Notes: a model not told the origin generated them from the letters alone. A DNA stretch of 64,000 bases from Trichormus sp. M33_DOE_039 (GCA_015296085.1 DVDT01000047.1:1-64000); one strand, 5' to 3'; shown: positions 8,283-17,959, counted from the first letter of the stretch. Numbers and translations are program-made.

Positions 8283-8655
8283 AAAAGTATTTATTTAAAA
8301 ATAAATCGACTCATGAATTTCAATTAAATTTAGCTGTCAAAGACTTGAAGGCTAGAATAGACTGGATTTGTGTACATCTGACTACAGATTGTTACTGAAT
8401 TTAATCACAATTATTTACTAAAAAGAGAAAGTTTTTCTGTAAGTCGCTAGTGTGGTTGTGTATCCACTCTCAGAATATTTAGACATTGATGTTATGAAGA
8501 GTGCTGAATTTAAAATACTGAGTTAAAATACTGACCACTAAAATAGGATTACACTAAGTACACCAGTAAAAAGTACTTTCTCCCCACTCAGCACAGGCTT
8601 GTGTTCCGCTTACAGCACTGAATCGCTCACTACTAAGTTTGTCTAGGATGGCAAT
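8283..8655. other. Divergent intergenic region between PP2C and nfeD-like genes
   Basis: An AT-rich stretch that must contain the promoters of both divergent genes. Imperfect direct repeats of AAATACTGA-like sequence lie around 8510-8540. I cannot place the promoters with confidence. Confidence 0.4.
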
Positions 8656-9087
8656 ATGCCAATTTCTACATTAATCTGGCTACTGGCAGGAGCAGCCCTT
8701 TGTTTAACAGAACTGTTTTTACCGTCGGCTTTTGTAGCCTTCATGATGGGGATTAGTGCCTTAATTGTGGCGTTACTATCCCAATTCGGGTTGGCTTTAT
8801 GGATGCAAGTGATAGCTTGGCTTTTACTTTCTACCTTGTTGGTTGTGCTTTCTCGCCGATTTTTGCAACCACGACGGCGTAAGTCAAAAATTCAAGATGC
8901 AGTGACAGCCGAGACTTTAACAGAAATTCCCGCCGGTAAAACAGGGCGTGTATTATACGAAGGCAATTCTTGGCGAGCGTTGTGTGATGATGAAAAACTC
9001 AACATTGCAGTTCATCAAAAAGTTTATGTAGTTAGAAGGGAAGGTACTACATTGATTGTGATGCCAGATAATTTATTGCGTAGTTAA
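8656..9087 (+). CDS. NfeD family membrane protein
   Basis: A 143-residue protein of the short NfeD (NfeD1b/YbbK-like) type. Three hydrophobic helices occupy about residues 5-67, a basic turn (SRRFLQPRRRK) follows, and the rest (about 85-140) matches the soluble OB-fold with GKTGRVLYEGNSWRA and KVYVVRREGTTLIV. In bacteria this class is nearly always encoded beside an SPFH/stomatin-like protein and works with it in membrane microdomain organisation or quality control. That is the case here: the SPFH gene starts 54 bases downstream, so the two probably form an operon. ATG start at 8656. Confidence 0.88.
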   Translation: MPISTLIWLLAGAALCLTELFLPSAFVAFMMGISALIVALLSQFGLALWMQVIAWLLLSTLLVVLSRRFLQPRRRKSKIQDAVTAETLTEIPAGKTGRVLYEGNSWRALCDDEKLNIAVHQKVYVVRREGTTLIVMPDNLLRS

Positions 9088-9141
9088 TAGTCATTATTCA
9101 TTAGGTTCAAGTTGAATTTAAATGTTTGGGAGCATTAATAA

Positions 9142-10116
9142 ATGTTTGAACAACTTCTTTTACTGATATTTTTAGGATTGGGTGGTTCTGCTGTAGCTGG
9201 GTCTGTAAAAGTGGTGAACCAAGGTAATGAGGCTTTGGTAGAAAGACTTGGCAGCTATAACAAAAAACTCGAACCTGGACTAAATTTTGTTATTCCTTTT
9301 TTAGATAAAATTGTCTACCGCGAAACTATTCGGGAAAAAGTTTTAGATATTCCACCTCAAAAATGTATTACCCGTGACAACGTAGGGATTGAAGTGGATG
9401 CGGTGATTTATTGGCGGATTGTCGATATGGAAAAAGCCTGGTATAAGGTAGAAAATCTCCATTCAGCAATGACAAATTTGGTGCTGACTCAAATTCGCTC
9501 GGAAATGGGACAACTGGAATTAGACGAAACCTTTACGGCTCGCGCCCAAATTAATGAGATTTTGTTGAGAGATTTGGATATTGCGACTGATCCTTGGGGT
9601 GTGAAGGTGACACGGGTCGAACTGCGAGACATTATTCCTTCTCAGGCTGTACGGGAATCGATGGAATTACAAATGTCAGCAGAACGCCGCAGAAGGGCAG
9701 CAATTTTAAATTCTGAGGGTGAGAGGGAAGCTGCTGTTAATAGTGCTAGAGGTAAAGCTGAGGCGCAAATTTTAGATGCAGAAGCTAGGCAAAAATCCGT
9801 AATTTTACAAGCAGAAGCAGAACAGAAAGCCATCATTTTGAAAGCACAGGCGGAACGTCAGCAGCAGGTTCTGAAAGCGCAGGCGATCGCAGAGTCCGCA
9901 GAAATTATCGCCCAGAAAATCAACTCAAGTTCTACTACCCGCCCAGCTTTAGAAGTGTTGTTGGCTTTAGGTTATCTAGATATGGGTTCGACAATTGGGA
10001 AGAGCGATAGTAGCAAAGTCATGTTTATCGACCCCCGGAGTATCCCCGCTACTTTAGAAGGTATCCGTTCAATTGTTTCAGATACTCCAACAGATTCAAT
10101 AGTAAATGGGCGGTAA
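9142..10116 (+). CDS. SPFH domain (stomatin/QmcA-like, paraslipin) protein
   Basis: A 324-residue stomatin homologue. A short N-terminal membrane anchor (residues 1-20) precedes the SPFH/PHB domain (about 20-200; [20 protein letters not shown] is typical) and an Ala/Glu-rich coiled coil (about 175-255) built from [20 protein letters not shown]-like repeats. Family members form large ring or cage oligomers at the membrane and associate with proteases or NfeD partners. The gene directly follows the NfeD gene, which supports the paired role. A long inverted repeat followed by a T-run (10176-10231) probably ends the operon. Confidence 0.92.
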   Translation: MFEQLLLLIFLGLGGSAVAGSVKVVNQGNEALVERLGSYNKKLEPGLNFVIPFLDKIVYRETIREKVLDIPPQKCITRDNVGIEVDAVIYWRIVDMEKAWYKVENLHSAMTNLVLTQIRSEMGQLELDETFTARAQINEILLRDLDIATDPWGVKVTRVELRDIIPSQAVRESMELQMSAERRRRAAILNSEGEREAAVNSARGKAEAQILDAEARQKSVILQAEAEQKAIILKAQAERQQQVLKAQAIAESAEIIAQKINSSSTTRPALEVLLALGYLDMGSTIGKSDSSKVMFIDPRSIPATLEGIRSIVSDTPTDSIVNGR

Positions 10117-10175
10117 TTGAAAAAATAGAGGGAAGAAAGCTTACAGCCTTATGCTCTCTACCTTTTTCGCTCATC

Positions 10176-10233
10176 AACAGTTATTAGTTAATAAATCTAC
10201 TTGGGTTTAATAACTAATAACTGTTAACTTTTT
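10176..10233 (+). terminator. Inverted repeat with T-run after the SPFH gene
   Basis: Two perfectly complementary 15-base arms (10176-10190 and 10211-10225) enclose a 20-base loop, followed by AACTTTTT. The arms contain the TAACTAATAACTG-type heptamer words seen elsewhere in the window, so the structure may derive from such repeats while acting as terminator for the nfeD-SPFH operon. Confidence 0.5.
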
Positions 10234-10355
10234 GATAAAATATGCGTTTAGTTAAGTTAAGAATTATTAGTGTAAATAAATAATTTTAAAAGACGCAACG
10301 AATAGCGTCTATACATGAAGATCGTAGGTTGATTTTTTGGTTATTTGACTAATGA

Positions 10356-10754
10356 CTATTGACTATGATTCATCTGACATTTACCACACAAACCGAAAAA
10401 CTCTAGAGTGTGGTAGAAAATTTTGAACTTATGAACAGCTTGTAGCTGGTCTTCTAAATCATGTACAGGACATTGATGAATAGGAATTGACGCACCACAC
10501 TGCAAGCAAGTCAGGTGGTGTTTGTCTTGCTGTACCAAACTATACAGAGCTTCACCATTAGCTAAAGTCCGTACTTGCACCATACCTTCTAGTTTTAAGG
10601 CTTCCAGAGAGCGATAAACCGTAGCCAAACCCATATTCTGATTACGATTTCGTAGTTCCACGTATATATCTTGGGCGGAAATCCCTTGTTTTATGCTTTG
10701 TAGCAGGGTTAAAATTCGTTCTTGGCTGCGGGTGCGTATGGCTCTCATAGACAT
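10356..10754 (-). CDS. zur: Fur family transcriptional regulator, probably Zur (FurB type)
   Basis: A 132-residue Fur-family repressor. A winged helix (about 1-80) contains the recognition segment MGLATVYRSLEAL (41-53). The dimerisation domain has two CxxC pairs forming the structural zinc site (Cys83/Cys86 and Cys123/Cys126), plus His79, His80, His93 and Cys95 that could bind the regulatory metal. The IPIHQCPVHDLEDQL segment and short C-terminus resemble the FurB/Zur branch of Nostoc rather than FurA or PerR; that subgroup call is by memory. It would repress zinc-uptake genes when zinc is sufficient. It is divergent from purS, across 129 bases; no Zur target gene is adjacent, and I cannot identify a Zur box there by eye. 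Confidence 0.75.
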   Translation of the reverse strand: MSMRAIRTRSQERILTLLQSIKQGISAQDIYVELRNRNQNMGLATVYRSLEALKLEGMVQVRTLANGEALYSLVQQDKHHLTCLQCGASIPIHQCPVHDLEDQLQAVHKFKIFYHTLEFFGLCGKCQMNHSQ

Positions 10755-10883
10755 TTGTTTAATAGCAGAAGCTAGTTAAGACTGATCAATTAATAAATCA
10801 ACTTTAACGGCTTTATAATCTTATTCTGACTTAGTTGGAACAGAAAGTTATAGTATAGCGATCGCAGCATTCAGCAAAAACCC

Positions 10884-11162
10884 GTGCAAACCAAGTATCT
10901 AGCCAAAATTTTTGTCACCCTTCGTCCTTCAGTTTTAGATCCTGCTGGTGTGGCTGTCCAATCTGGTCTCCAGCAAATGGGATACGATAACGTAGAAAAT
11001 GTACGGATTGGTAAGTACATTGAATTGACTATTACCTCCAATGATGAAACTAAAGCCCGTCAAGATATGAATCGCATTTGTGACCAAATGTTAGCAAATC
11101 CTGTAATTGAAAATTACCGTTTTGATTTAATTGAGGTGGAAACGCAAACGGGAGTGTTTTAG
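10884..11162 (+). CDS. purS: Phosphoribosylformylglycinamidine synthase subunit PurS
   Basis: A 92-residue small subunit of the three-part FGAM synthase (PurS-PurQ-PurL) that converts FGAR to FGAM in purine biosynthesis. Typical segments are KIFVTLRPSVLDPAG, VRIGKYIELTI and NRICDQMLANPVIENY. PurS dimers link the glutaminase PurQ to PurL and may protect the ammonia channel. The start is GTG at 10884. purQ begins 84 bases downstream, after a short repeat stretch, and purL is not in the window. Confidence 0.95.
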   Translation: MQTKYLAKIFVTLRPSVLDPAGVAVQSGLQQMGYDNVENVRIGKYIELTITSNDETKARQDMNRICDQMLANPVIENYRFDLIEVETQTGVF

Positions 11163-11246
11163 GGACTGGGGACTGGGAAAGCAGGGGGCGAAAAATCCCA
11201 TACCCTGTTTACCCAATGACTAATAACTAATGACTAATGACTAATT
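11163..11246. repeat. GGGACTGGGGACTGGGAAAG and ACTAATG heptamer repeats
   Basis: The spacer between purS and purQ holds a G-rich GGGGACT duplication and then four consecutive copies of an ACTAATG/ACTAATA heptamer (about 11218-11245). Short tandemly repeated heptamers of this kind are a hallmark of heterocystous cyanobacteria. They run right up to the purQ start codon, so they lie in its translation-initiation region. Confidence 0.65.
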
Positions 11247-11921
11247 ATGAAATTTGGTGTTGTAGTTTTTCCAGGTTCTAATTGCGATCGCGATGTTGCT
11301 TATGTCACCAGAGACTTGCTAGGACAGCCAACTCGCATGGTTTGGCATCAAGATACAGATATCGATGATTTGGATGCCATTGTTATCCCTGGGGGATTTA
11401 GCTACGGTGATTATTTGCGCTGTGGCGCGATCGCCCGATTCTCACCTGTGATGCAGCAAGTAATCACCCATGCCGAAAAGGGTAAGTTAGTCTTGGGAAT
11501 TTGTAATGGTTTTCAGGTTTTGACTGAAGCCGGACTTTTGCCAGGGATACTGACCAGAAACCGGGATTTGCATTTTATCTGCGATCGCGTTCCTTTGACA
11601 GTTGAAAGCCAAAACAGTCCTTGGATGCAGGCTTACAATACTGGTGAAGTAATTACTTTACCTATTGCCCACGGCGAAGGAAGATTTTATGCTAATCAGG
11701 CAACTTTGTCTGAGATTGAAGATAATGGGCAGGTAGTATTGCGTTATGCAGGCGAAAATCCCAATGGTTCGCTAAATAACATTGCAGGTATTCGCAATCG
11801 TCAGGGTAATGTTGTCGGTATGATGCCACACCCAGAAAGGGCATCTGATCCTATGCTGGGTGGTGATGATGGGTTGAGATTGTTTCAAGGTTTACTAGAG
11901 AAGGTAGCCGCCTTGACATAA
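11247..11921 (+). CDS. purQ: Phosphoribosylformylglycinamidine synthase subunit PurQ (glutaminase)
   Basis: A 224-residue class I glutamine amidotransferase that supplies ammonia to PurL in purine biosynthesis. The catalytic triad is visible: Cys86 in LGICNGFQ, and His195 and Glu197 in MMPHPERA. The oxyanion segment [13 protein letters not shown] is also intact. Length is normal. The gene follows purS on the same strand. A strong hairpin-plus-T terminator at 11960-11984 closes the unit, confirming that purL is encoded elsewhere. Confidence 0.97.
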   Translation: MKFGVVVFPGSNCDRDVAYVTRDLLGQPTRMVWHQDTDIDDLDAIVIPGGFSYGDYLRCGAIARFSPVMQQVITHAEKGKLVLGICNGFQVLTEAGLLPGILTRNRDLHFICDRVPLTVESQNSPWMQAYNTGEVITLPIAHGEGRFYANQATLSEIEDNGQVVLRYAGENPNGSLNNIAGIRNRQGNVVGMMPHPERASDPMLGGDDGLRLFQGLLEKVAALT

Positions 11922-11959
11922 TTCTGACCATCACACGTATGATAGTTCAACAATTATAG

Positions 11960-11984
11960 AGGCACAGTCAGACTGTGCCTTTTA
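11960..11984 (+). terminator. Intrinsic terminator after purQ
   Basis: AGGCACAGTC and GACTGTGCCT pair perfectly over 10 bp around a single central A and are followed by TTT, 38 bases after the purQ stop. Confidence 0.8.
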
Positions 11985-12129
11985 TGGATGTATCTATTCA
12001 ATGCCCAATCACCCATTTCGATAAACCTTTAATGGGAATTAATTTTTATTTTTTTGCTGAGGAAGGTTAACTGAAGGCGACATAAATAAATTGAGTCTGT
12101 ATAGTTAATTTTATTAGAGCCTTATTCCC

Positions 12130-14070
12130 TTGGATGATCAAATGTCACCTGCTGATGCGGAAAAGCAATTCATAACATGGATACAATCTTTTGATTATCG
12201 GGTTTTACAAAACCAAGATGATGTAGAAACTGAGTTTATTACACCAATGTTTCATCATCTCTGTTATCCAAATAAATGTTGTACTAAAAAATCTAGTTTA
12301 AATTCTGAAAAAAATACCAAACAAGCAAATCAATTAGAAAACTTACAAATATATTTTTCCCATGATGATGTCATTCACCAAAATGCTGATACATCCTTAA
12401 TAATTGTTATCTGTTTATCACCAAACTCAAATAATTTTCAAGAAGCGATCGCTCAAGCAAGATTCTACAGTATTTATTTAAGACCTTTATTTTTTATTAT
12501 TACTAATGGTCATCAAATCAAGGTTTTTAAATACTTGCTTTACCATAGAGAAGAATGTATCATTGATAAAAACGTTTACTCCCTAAAAAATAGTAATACA
12601 GCCGCAGAATTTTATAAAAATTATAATTATTATTATATTAGTAATCTTGATAAAAATAAAATTAATACTTTAAAATATAGCCAATATAACTTAATTGAAA
12701 AATCTTTACGGCGATATAATTTACAGGAAGTTTTAGCTCAAACTGACTTTATACCTACATTTTTGCAAGCAGGCGATCGTATCATCGCCGTCAAACCTAA
12801 AGTTGTCATAGAGTGTAACTTACCTAAAGCTTTTAAAGAGGGTGATTGCCAAATCCAATTTAGTGGCGTGATTTTAAGAGGTTTCAAAATGAAACTCAAT
12901 CACCGAGATATTTTAGGTCAATTAATGATTGGACTGAATACTCGTCCTGAATGGGGTTGTCGGAGATTTATCAAACAAATAGATAAGAATGCTTTTGAAG
13001 TTACTCTAGGTCAAAATAAAATTATTTTATCTGATTTAGAAACGGCAGATTTATGTTTATGTATTGATGTAGTTTGCCAAGAATATAAACAGTCAATCAT
13101 CGAGTATGAAAATCTATTAGAAACTTGGGATTTTGAATTTGTTGAATTTCTAGGTAGTCGTGGTGTACATCTATTTTCTGTAGATGCCAAATTATGGCGA
13201 TTAATGCACGATTTTGCTAATGAATTCAATTATGTGCAAGGTAAATCAGAATGGCATTTATTTCAGCAAGAAGAAATTTCCATTCGCGTCAGTAGAGGAA
13301 TACGCGATCATGCCTTTATTTTACCTAGACCTGTAAATTATCTATCTTTATTACCTAGTGGCATAATTAATATAGTTTATGAAATTAATGATATTCACCT
13401 CCAGTCTTTAGAAACTAGTGATATTAATTCCTGGAAACAAGATATTGGCCCGCGAGGTACTTGGACAGCTACATATACAAAACAATGGTTATTAGAAAAA
13501 TTTATCCCTAAAGTTATTGATTACTATGCACAAACAAATAATTTATCGGCATCAGAGTTAAGGAGAAACATAGCAGATTATGCTAACGATCGTACTCCAA
13601 TTCTGGAAGTTTATGATATTCAAGAGTTAGTGCCTTATCTTAAAGATATTCAATGTTGGCTAAATAATTATGCAGAAAATATTCCTGCTGTAATTTTGAA
13701 AGATTATTATCAAACAATAACAAATTTATTGCGGAATACTGACTCATCAATTGAAGGAATAGACTATCTAATCCGCAACTTAACTTTAATGGAAGCAGGT
13801 AATACTAGAGACAAAATGAAGAGTAATTTTAGTCAATGGAATTTTAAAGATGTTTTATATTACTTAGATTCTCAAGTCAGTAGAATCAATAATTATCAAT
13901 ATGAGCGAAGTTTTAAAGCAGATTTAATAACTAGAACTTTTATCTGGATTATAGAACATGGCAAAACTAGTTTCTATCAATCCCAGTTAAATGTTGCTAA
14001 ACAAGCTTTATTACCACTGTGGGAACAGAGTCGTTTTGAAATGCGTTATGTAAACCCTTATCGCCAGTAA
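12130..14070 (+). CDS. Large hypothetical protein with degenerate type I restriction-like N-terminal domain
   Basis: A 646-residue, AT-rich, Asn/Ile/Lys-rich protein. Residues about 5-165 resemble the N-terminal nuclease-fold domain of type I restriction subunits (HsdR_N-like): an EKQFITWI...ETEFITPMF opening, then NADTSLIIVICLSP, EAIAQARFYS and IITNGHQIKVFKY. In active members the middle strand carries E-x-K; here the place reads ICLSP, so the catalytic pair appears lost. The remaining 480 residues are unrecognised, with no helicase motifs. The start is TTG 12130 or ATG 12142 (MSPADAEKQF); neither has a clear ribosome-binding site. No methylase or specificity gene is nearby. Function unknown; a DNA-binding or defence-derived role is only a guess. 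Confidence 0.6.
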   Translation: MDDQMSPADAEKQFITWIQSFDYRVLQNQDDVETEFITPMFHHLCYPNKCCTKKSSLNSEKNTKQANQLENLQIYFSHDDVIHQNADTSLIIVICLSPNSNNFQEAIAQARFYSIYLRPLFFIITNGHQIKVFKYLLYHREECIIDKNVYSLKNSNTAAEFYKNYNYYYISNLDKNKINTLKYSQYNLIEKSLRRYNLQEVLAQTDFIPTFLQAGDRIIAVKPKVVIECNLPKAFKEGDCQIQFSGVILRGFKMKLNHRDILGQLMIGLNTRPEWGCRRFIKQIDKNAFEVTLGQNKIILSDLETADLCLCIDVVCQEYKQSIIEYENLLETWDFEFVEFLGSRGVHLFSVDAKLWRLMHDFANEFNYVQGKSEWHLFQQEEISIRVSRGIRDHAFILPRPVNYLSLLPSGIINIVYEINDIHLQSLETSDINSWKQDIGPRGTWTATYTKQWLLEKFIPKVIDYYAQTNNLSASELRRNIADYANDRTPILEVYDIQELVPYLKDIQCWLNNYAENIPAVILKDYYQTITNLLRNTDSSIEGIDYLIRNLTLMEAGNTRDKMKSNFSQWNFKDVLYYLDSQVSRINNYQYERSFKADLITRTFIWIIEHGKTSFYQSQLNVAKQALLPLWEQSRFEMRYVNPYRQ

Positions 14071-14183
14071 AGCAATTTCTCATCCCTGTGTTTGATTTAG
14101 TTTAAGTGAAATTATATTAACTAGTTATTTAATCACAGGTACAAAATTGAAAGTAGATCAAGCCTATTCTGCGGCTATCTAAC

Positions 14184-15101
14184 TTAAATTCCCTGACAAA
14201 CACTTTGAAGTATTTGTCGTAACCAAATACTCGCCTGGTCTTGATTTGTGAGTTTGCTCCATAGCATAGAAATCATCCACGGTTGGGTTTGTACAGGAAG
14301 TTCAAAAATTTCTAATGTATCTTTGCAAGCAAATTGTGTCACTAATCGCGACGGAATAACACTCACTAAGTCACTAGATGAAATGATAGCTGGGAGTATG
14401 AGCAAATGCGGAGTAGTTAAAGCGACACGACGCTGAAGATGATATTTTGTCAACACTTTGTCAATTTCACCAATGTCATCTCGCCTGAGAGTAAAAAGAG
14501 CTTGGGGAAGACTGGCAAAGATTTCCGGTGTCATAGTTTCCTGAGAGATGGCAGGGTGTCCACAGCGACAAATACCGACAAAATGTTCTTGAAATAATGG
14601 CATTTGTATTGATTGTCGCGGAGGATCTTGAAACAAACCCAGTGCAACATCAATTTCTCTTTGCTCTAATAAATCTCCTACACCATCTTTTTCAAAACCA
14701 ATTAATCGAAAATTAATGTTTGGTGCAACCTGACGGCAAACTTCTAATAGCTTGGGTACAACAACATAACTGGTGTAGTCCGAACTCCCGATGGCAAAGG
14801 TATGTTGAGAAGTCTTGGGGTCAAAGGTTCGACTAGATTCTAATGTCTGTCGGATTTGCTGGAGAGCAACTGAGATACTGGGAGCAATTTCCAGAGCTTT
14901 TGCTGTCGGCTGCATTTCTCTGCCGATACGGATGAATAACTCATCTTGAAATAGTGTACGTAACCTTCCCAGAGCAGCACTCGTCGCTGGTTGTCCTAGA
15001 TACAAGCGTTGTGCTGCTGCTGTTACACTGCGTTCTTCAAACAGCACCTCAAAGGCGACAAGCAAGTTGAGGTCAATGGATGATAAATCTATTAATCCCA
15101 T
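14184..15101 (-). CDS. LysR family transcriptional regulator
   Basis: A 305-residue LysR-type regulator. The N-terminal winged helix-turn-helix (about residues 7-66) contains FEERSVTAAAQRLYLGQPATS followed by ALGRLRTLF, and the C-terminal part (about 92-300) is the periplasmic-binding-like effector domain. The start ATG at 15101 gives the standard length. It is divergent from the SDR gene with 85 bases between the starts; LysR regulators commonly control the divergent neighbour, so it probably governs the SDR/SMP-30 operon in response to an unknown small ligand. Confidence 0.92.
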   Translation of the reverse strand: MGLIDLSSIDLNLLVAFEVLFEERSVTAAAQRLYLGQPATSAALGRLRTLFQDELFIRIGREMQPTAKALEIAPSISVALQQIRQTLESSRTFDPKTSQHTFAIGSSDYTSYVVVPKLLEVCRQVAPNINFRLIGFEKDGVGDLLEQREIDVALGLFQDPPRQSIQMPLFQEHFVGICRCGHPAISQETMTPEIFASLPQALFTLRRDDIGEIDKVLTKYHLQRRVALTTPHLLILPAIISSSDLVSVIPSRLVTQFACKDTLEIFELPVQTQPWMISMLWSKLTNQDQASIWLRQILQSVCQGI

Positions 15102-15186
15102 TAATTAAATGTATCGCTGCAATCAATTTGCTTAATTTATAACATCTCAGTACAGTAAATCTAAAAGCATTTTGTAGGTCAAAAAA

Positions 15187-15933
15187 ATGACGACTTCAAC
15201 AAGAATTGCGGTGGTCACAGGCAGTAATCGGGGTTTGGGATATGCTATTGCTCGGAAGTTATCCCAAATGGGTGTCCGTGTAATTTTGACGAGTCGTAAT
15301 CAAACAGATGGTTTAGCTGCCAAACAGCAGCTATCTGGTGAAGGACTGGATGTAGACTATCATGTCCTAGATGTTACTGATGATGCAAGTGTGCAGCATT
15401 TTACTAAATGGCTGCGTGAAATCTATGGTAATGTAGATATTCTAGTCAACAATGCTGGTGTAAATCCCACAACTAAGCCAGAAGAATCTAGCTTGCTGAG
15501 TGTTCAACTGGAAACGATGCGAGTCACTTTTGAAACTAACGTTCTGGCGGTAGTGAGAATTTCTCAAGCATTAATCCCGTTGATGCAGTTACATAATTAC
15601 GGCCGTATCGTCAATATTTCTACCGAAATGGCTGCTCTGTCTACAATTTCCCATGATTATTACCCTTTAGCACCATCTTATCGACTTTCTAAGGTGGGAG
15701 TGAATGGAATCACAGCTATTTTAGCTAAGGAACTTCAAGGGACTAATATTCTTGTGAATGCTTATTCTCCTGGTTGGATGAAGACAGATATGGGCGGTGA
15801 GGATGCGCCTTTTACAGCAGAAGAGGGAGCGGAAACAGCCGTATATTTGGCAACACTTCCCGATGGAGGATATCAAGGACAATTTTTTGCAGAGATGCGG
15901 AAGTTCGGTGGCCCGGTTAAATTACAGTGGTAA
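15187..15933 (+). CDS. Short-chain dehydrogenase/reductase (SDR)
   Basis: A 248-residue classical SDR. The nucleotide-binding motif TGSNRGLG is at 11-18, NNAG at 88-91, and the catalytic Ser145, Tyr165 and Lys169 (YRLSK) are intact. The Arg of SRNQT after the second strand (position 37) suggests NADPH preference. It oxidises or reduces an unknown carbonyl or alcohol. The SMP-30-like gene starts 6 bases after its stop, so the two are co-transcribed, and the LysR gene upstream is the likely regulator. Confidence 0.92.
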   Translation: MTTSTRIAVVTGSNRGLGYAIARKLSQMGVRVILTSRNQTDGLAAKQQLSGEGLDVDYHVLDVTDDASVQHFTKWLREIYGNVDILVNNAGVNPTTKPEESSLLSVQLETMRVTFETNVLAVVRISQALIPLMQLHNYGRIVNISTEMAALSTISHDYYPLAPSYRLSKVGVNGITAILAKELQGTNILVNAYSPGWMKTDMGGEDAPFTAEEGAETAVYLATLPDGGYQGQFFAEMRKFGGPVKLQW

Positions 15934-15939
15934 GTCAAT

Positions 15940-16857
15940 ATGGAAAATTCAGTAGGTTTACCCCCTATTTACGAGGATACACCCGTTGATTTAGCTCCAG
16001 CTAAAGTTATTACCTCATTCCCCGCCTATACTTTTTTAGAAAATCTAGCGATCGCTCCCGATGGTACAATCTTCGTCACAAATCATGAAATTGGTAAGAT
16101 TGTTCGCGTCACTCCAGATGGCAATCAGCAGATCCATGCCAGTGTTACAGGCAAAGTCAGTGGTCTGGCTTTCACTAGCAATGGAGATTTGATAGCTACA
16201 GGATGGAATGCTGATTCCGTACCTGCCGTTTTTCTAATCGCTCCAGATGGTACAGCAGAAACCTTGTTGACTTTACCAGAGGCCATATTTCTCAACGGCA
16301 TCACCCCTCTATCTGATCATCAGTATTTGACAGCAGATTCCTATCGCGGTGCAATCTGGCTCATTGATGTTACTCAACCCAGTGCGTCAATTTGGTTAGA
16401 GCATCCTTTGCTGGCTCGTAGCAATTCGGAGAACCCCATACCAGCCGCCAATGGCATCAAACGCTTTTGCAGGACAGTCTACGTTTCCAATACCGAACAA
16501 ATGCTGTTGCTGCGGATTACTCTTGGTATTGGTGATAGTCCAGGTGAGCCGGAAGTCTTTGTGGAGAAGACTAATATTGATGACTTTGCGTTTGATGTAG
16601 AAGGCAACCTTTACGGAGCGACGCACATTTATAACAGTGTAGTACGGGTTGGTACTGACGGTATGACAACTATTATTGCTCAAGCGGAGCAAGGTGTAAT
16701 TGGCAGCACATCTGTAGCCTTTGGTCAAAGTGAAGGCGATCGCACCGCGATTTATGTTGTCACCAACGGTGGTATGTTTTTACCTCTTCCTTCGGGAGTC
16801 TTCCCTGCTAATGTTGTCCGACTAGAAGTCGGGAAAGCTGGATATAACTTTACTTAA
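15940..16857 (+). CDS. SMP-30/gluconolactonase-like beta-propeller protein
   Basis: A 305-residue predicted beta-propeller with repeated [26 protein letters not shown] and [17 protein letters not shown]-type blades, as in the SMP-30/gluconolactonase/NHL superfamily. Members hydrolyse sugar or other lactones using a single metal ion, but some are non-enzymatic; the exact metal ligands cannot be confirmed by eye. No signal peptide is present. It follows the SDR gene by 6 bases, which suggests successive steps on one substrate, for example oxidation then lactone opening. A hairpin terminator lies 28 bases after the stop. Confidence 0.75.
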   Translation: MENSVGLPPIYEDTPVDLAPAKVITSFPAYTFLENLAIAPDGTIFVTNHEIGKIVRVTPDGNQQIHASVTGKVSGLAFTSNGDLIATGWNADSVPAVFLIAPDGTAETLLTLPEAIFLNGITPLSDHQYLTADSYRGAIWLIDVTQPSASIWLEHPLLARSNSENPIPAANGIKRFCRTVYVSNTEQMLLLRITLGIGDSPGEPEVFVEKTNIDDFAFDVEGNLYGATHIYNSVVRVGTDGMTTIIAQAEQGVIGSTSVAFGQSEGDRTAIYVVTNGGMFLPLPSGVFPANVVRLEVGKAGYNFT

Positions 16858-16884
16858 ACAATACTTAGTCTAATTATCTGTGGG

Positions 16885-16905
16885 AGCGCACAACTGTGCG
16901 CTTTT
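16885..16905 (+). terminator. Intrinsic terminator of the SDR/SMP-30 operon
   Basis: AGCGCACA and TGTGCGCT pair perfectly around two bases and run into TTTT. It separates the SDR/SMP-30 unit from the ABM-domain gene. Confidence 0.8.
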
Positions 16906-16943
16906 ATCCCATATACCTGTTGTATTAAATAGTACTAATAAAA

Positions 16944-17504
16944 ATGGAACAAGACGATCAAATTATCACGGTGGTAATTTCACAAGTTGTCAAACCAGGA
17001 TGCGAAGCTGCTTACGAGGCTTGGTTGAAAGATATTACCACTGTCGCTAGAACATATGTTGGTCATATGGGTACGAATATCATTCGACCCCAACTCGGTG
17101 TGCGAACTGAGTATGTGATTATCTTCAGGTTTGACGGCTATGAAAATCTTAAGGCTTGGATGACATCGCGCGATCGCGAGTATTGGCTAGCCCAAGCCCA
17201 ATCTTTGGTAGAATCTGAACCTCAAGTTCAGCACATCAGTGGCTTAGAAGCTTGGTTTTCCCTTCCCGGTCAACCACTGAAGACACCACCACGCTACAAA
17301 ACAGCCTTCCTCACTTGGGTATCTGTATACGTGTTGATTAATGTCTTGAATACATTTGTCACACCTTTACTACGGGGCTTACCACCCTTCATTATTTCAT
17401 TAGTTATTACGATTACTATGGTTTTGCTACTAACCTATGTGGTCATGCCCAGAGTCACCCGTTTGTTTAGGTCTTGGCTATATCCTAAAACTAATTCTAT
17501 GTGA
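16944..17504 (+). CDS. ABM-domain protein with C-terminal membrane helices
   Basis: A 186-residue protein. The N-terminal 100 residues are an antibiotic-biosynthesis-monooxygenase (ABM) ferredoxin-like domain (VISQVVKPGCEAAYEAWLKDI, then YVIIFRFDGYENLKAW), and residues about 115-175 contain two transmembrane helices around a PPRYKTAF linker. Fusions of this kind are common in bacteria as 'antibiotic biosynthesis monooxygenase' proteins, but cofactor-free monooxygenase activity is not shown for them. ATG start at 16944. It lies after the terminator of the preceding unit, so it is probably transcribed separately. Confidence 0.82.
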   Translation: MEQDDQIITVVISQVVKPGCEAAYEAWLKDITTVARTYVGHMGTNIIRPQLGVRTEYVIIFRFDGYENLKAWMTSRDREYWLAQAQSLVESEPQVQHISGLEAWFSLPGQPLKTPPRYKTAFLTWVSVYVLINVLNTFVTPLLRGLPPFIISLVITITMVLLLTYVVMPRVTRLFRSWLYPKTNSM

Positions 17505-17959
17505 GGTTGAGTCTTATTCACGTAGAAAACATCTACAGGCTGTGATTTTGTGTAAGTTTTATCAGCGTATCTTCAAACAGAATTACTATAAATTTTAGGA
17601 CGATAATTGAAACCCCTGGGATTGAACAAATTTGCTTTCAGAACACTATGCTTATTTGTTTAGAATAGCCAGGTATTTTTAGCTCTATACATTTACCTGG
17701 GCTAGAGCATTTACTGTTTTTTTGTGTTGCTGACTATACAAAATTAACTAAATTTTATTTAATATTTTAAACAATAAAAATTACTCTCATAAATCCATAT
17801 TTGTGTTTTCAATTACTGTATGGGTTATTTTTTCAGATATAAAATATGTGTCTCAGAAGTTCGTAATAACGGCTAAATATCATTTTAATGCTTTTGTAGC
17901 TAAAGTTTCAAAATTCACTTCATTGTCCCAGTTATTTTTGCACCTTCTTAGGTATTTAT
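17505..17959. other. AT-rich intergenic region
   Basis: I see no RNA gene, repeat or convincing ORF here. A frame opening at 17803 runs into the next gene in another frame and has no coding character. Confidence 0.5.

Noticed and set aside
12130-14070. Type I restriction system
   Set aside because: No HsdM or HsdS gene is nearby, helicase motifs are missing, and the nuclease motif is degenerate, so only domain resemblance is claimed.
16396-16728. 110-codon antisense frame within the SMP-30-like gene
   Set aside because: A shadow of the sense gene, with no ribosome-binding site and no recognisable product.
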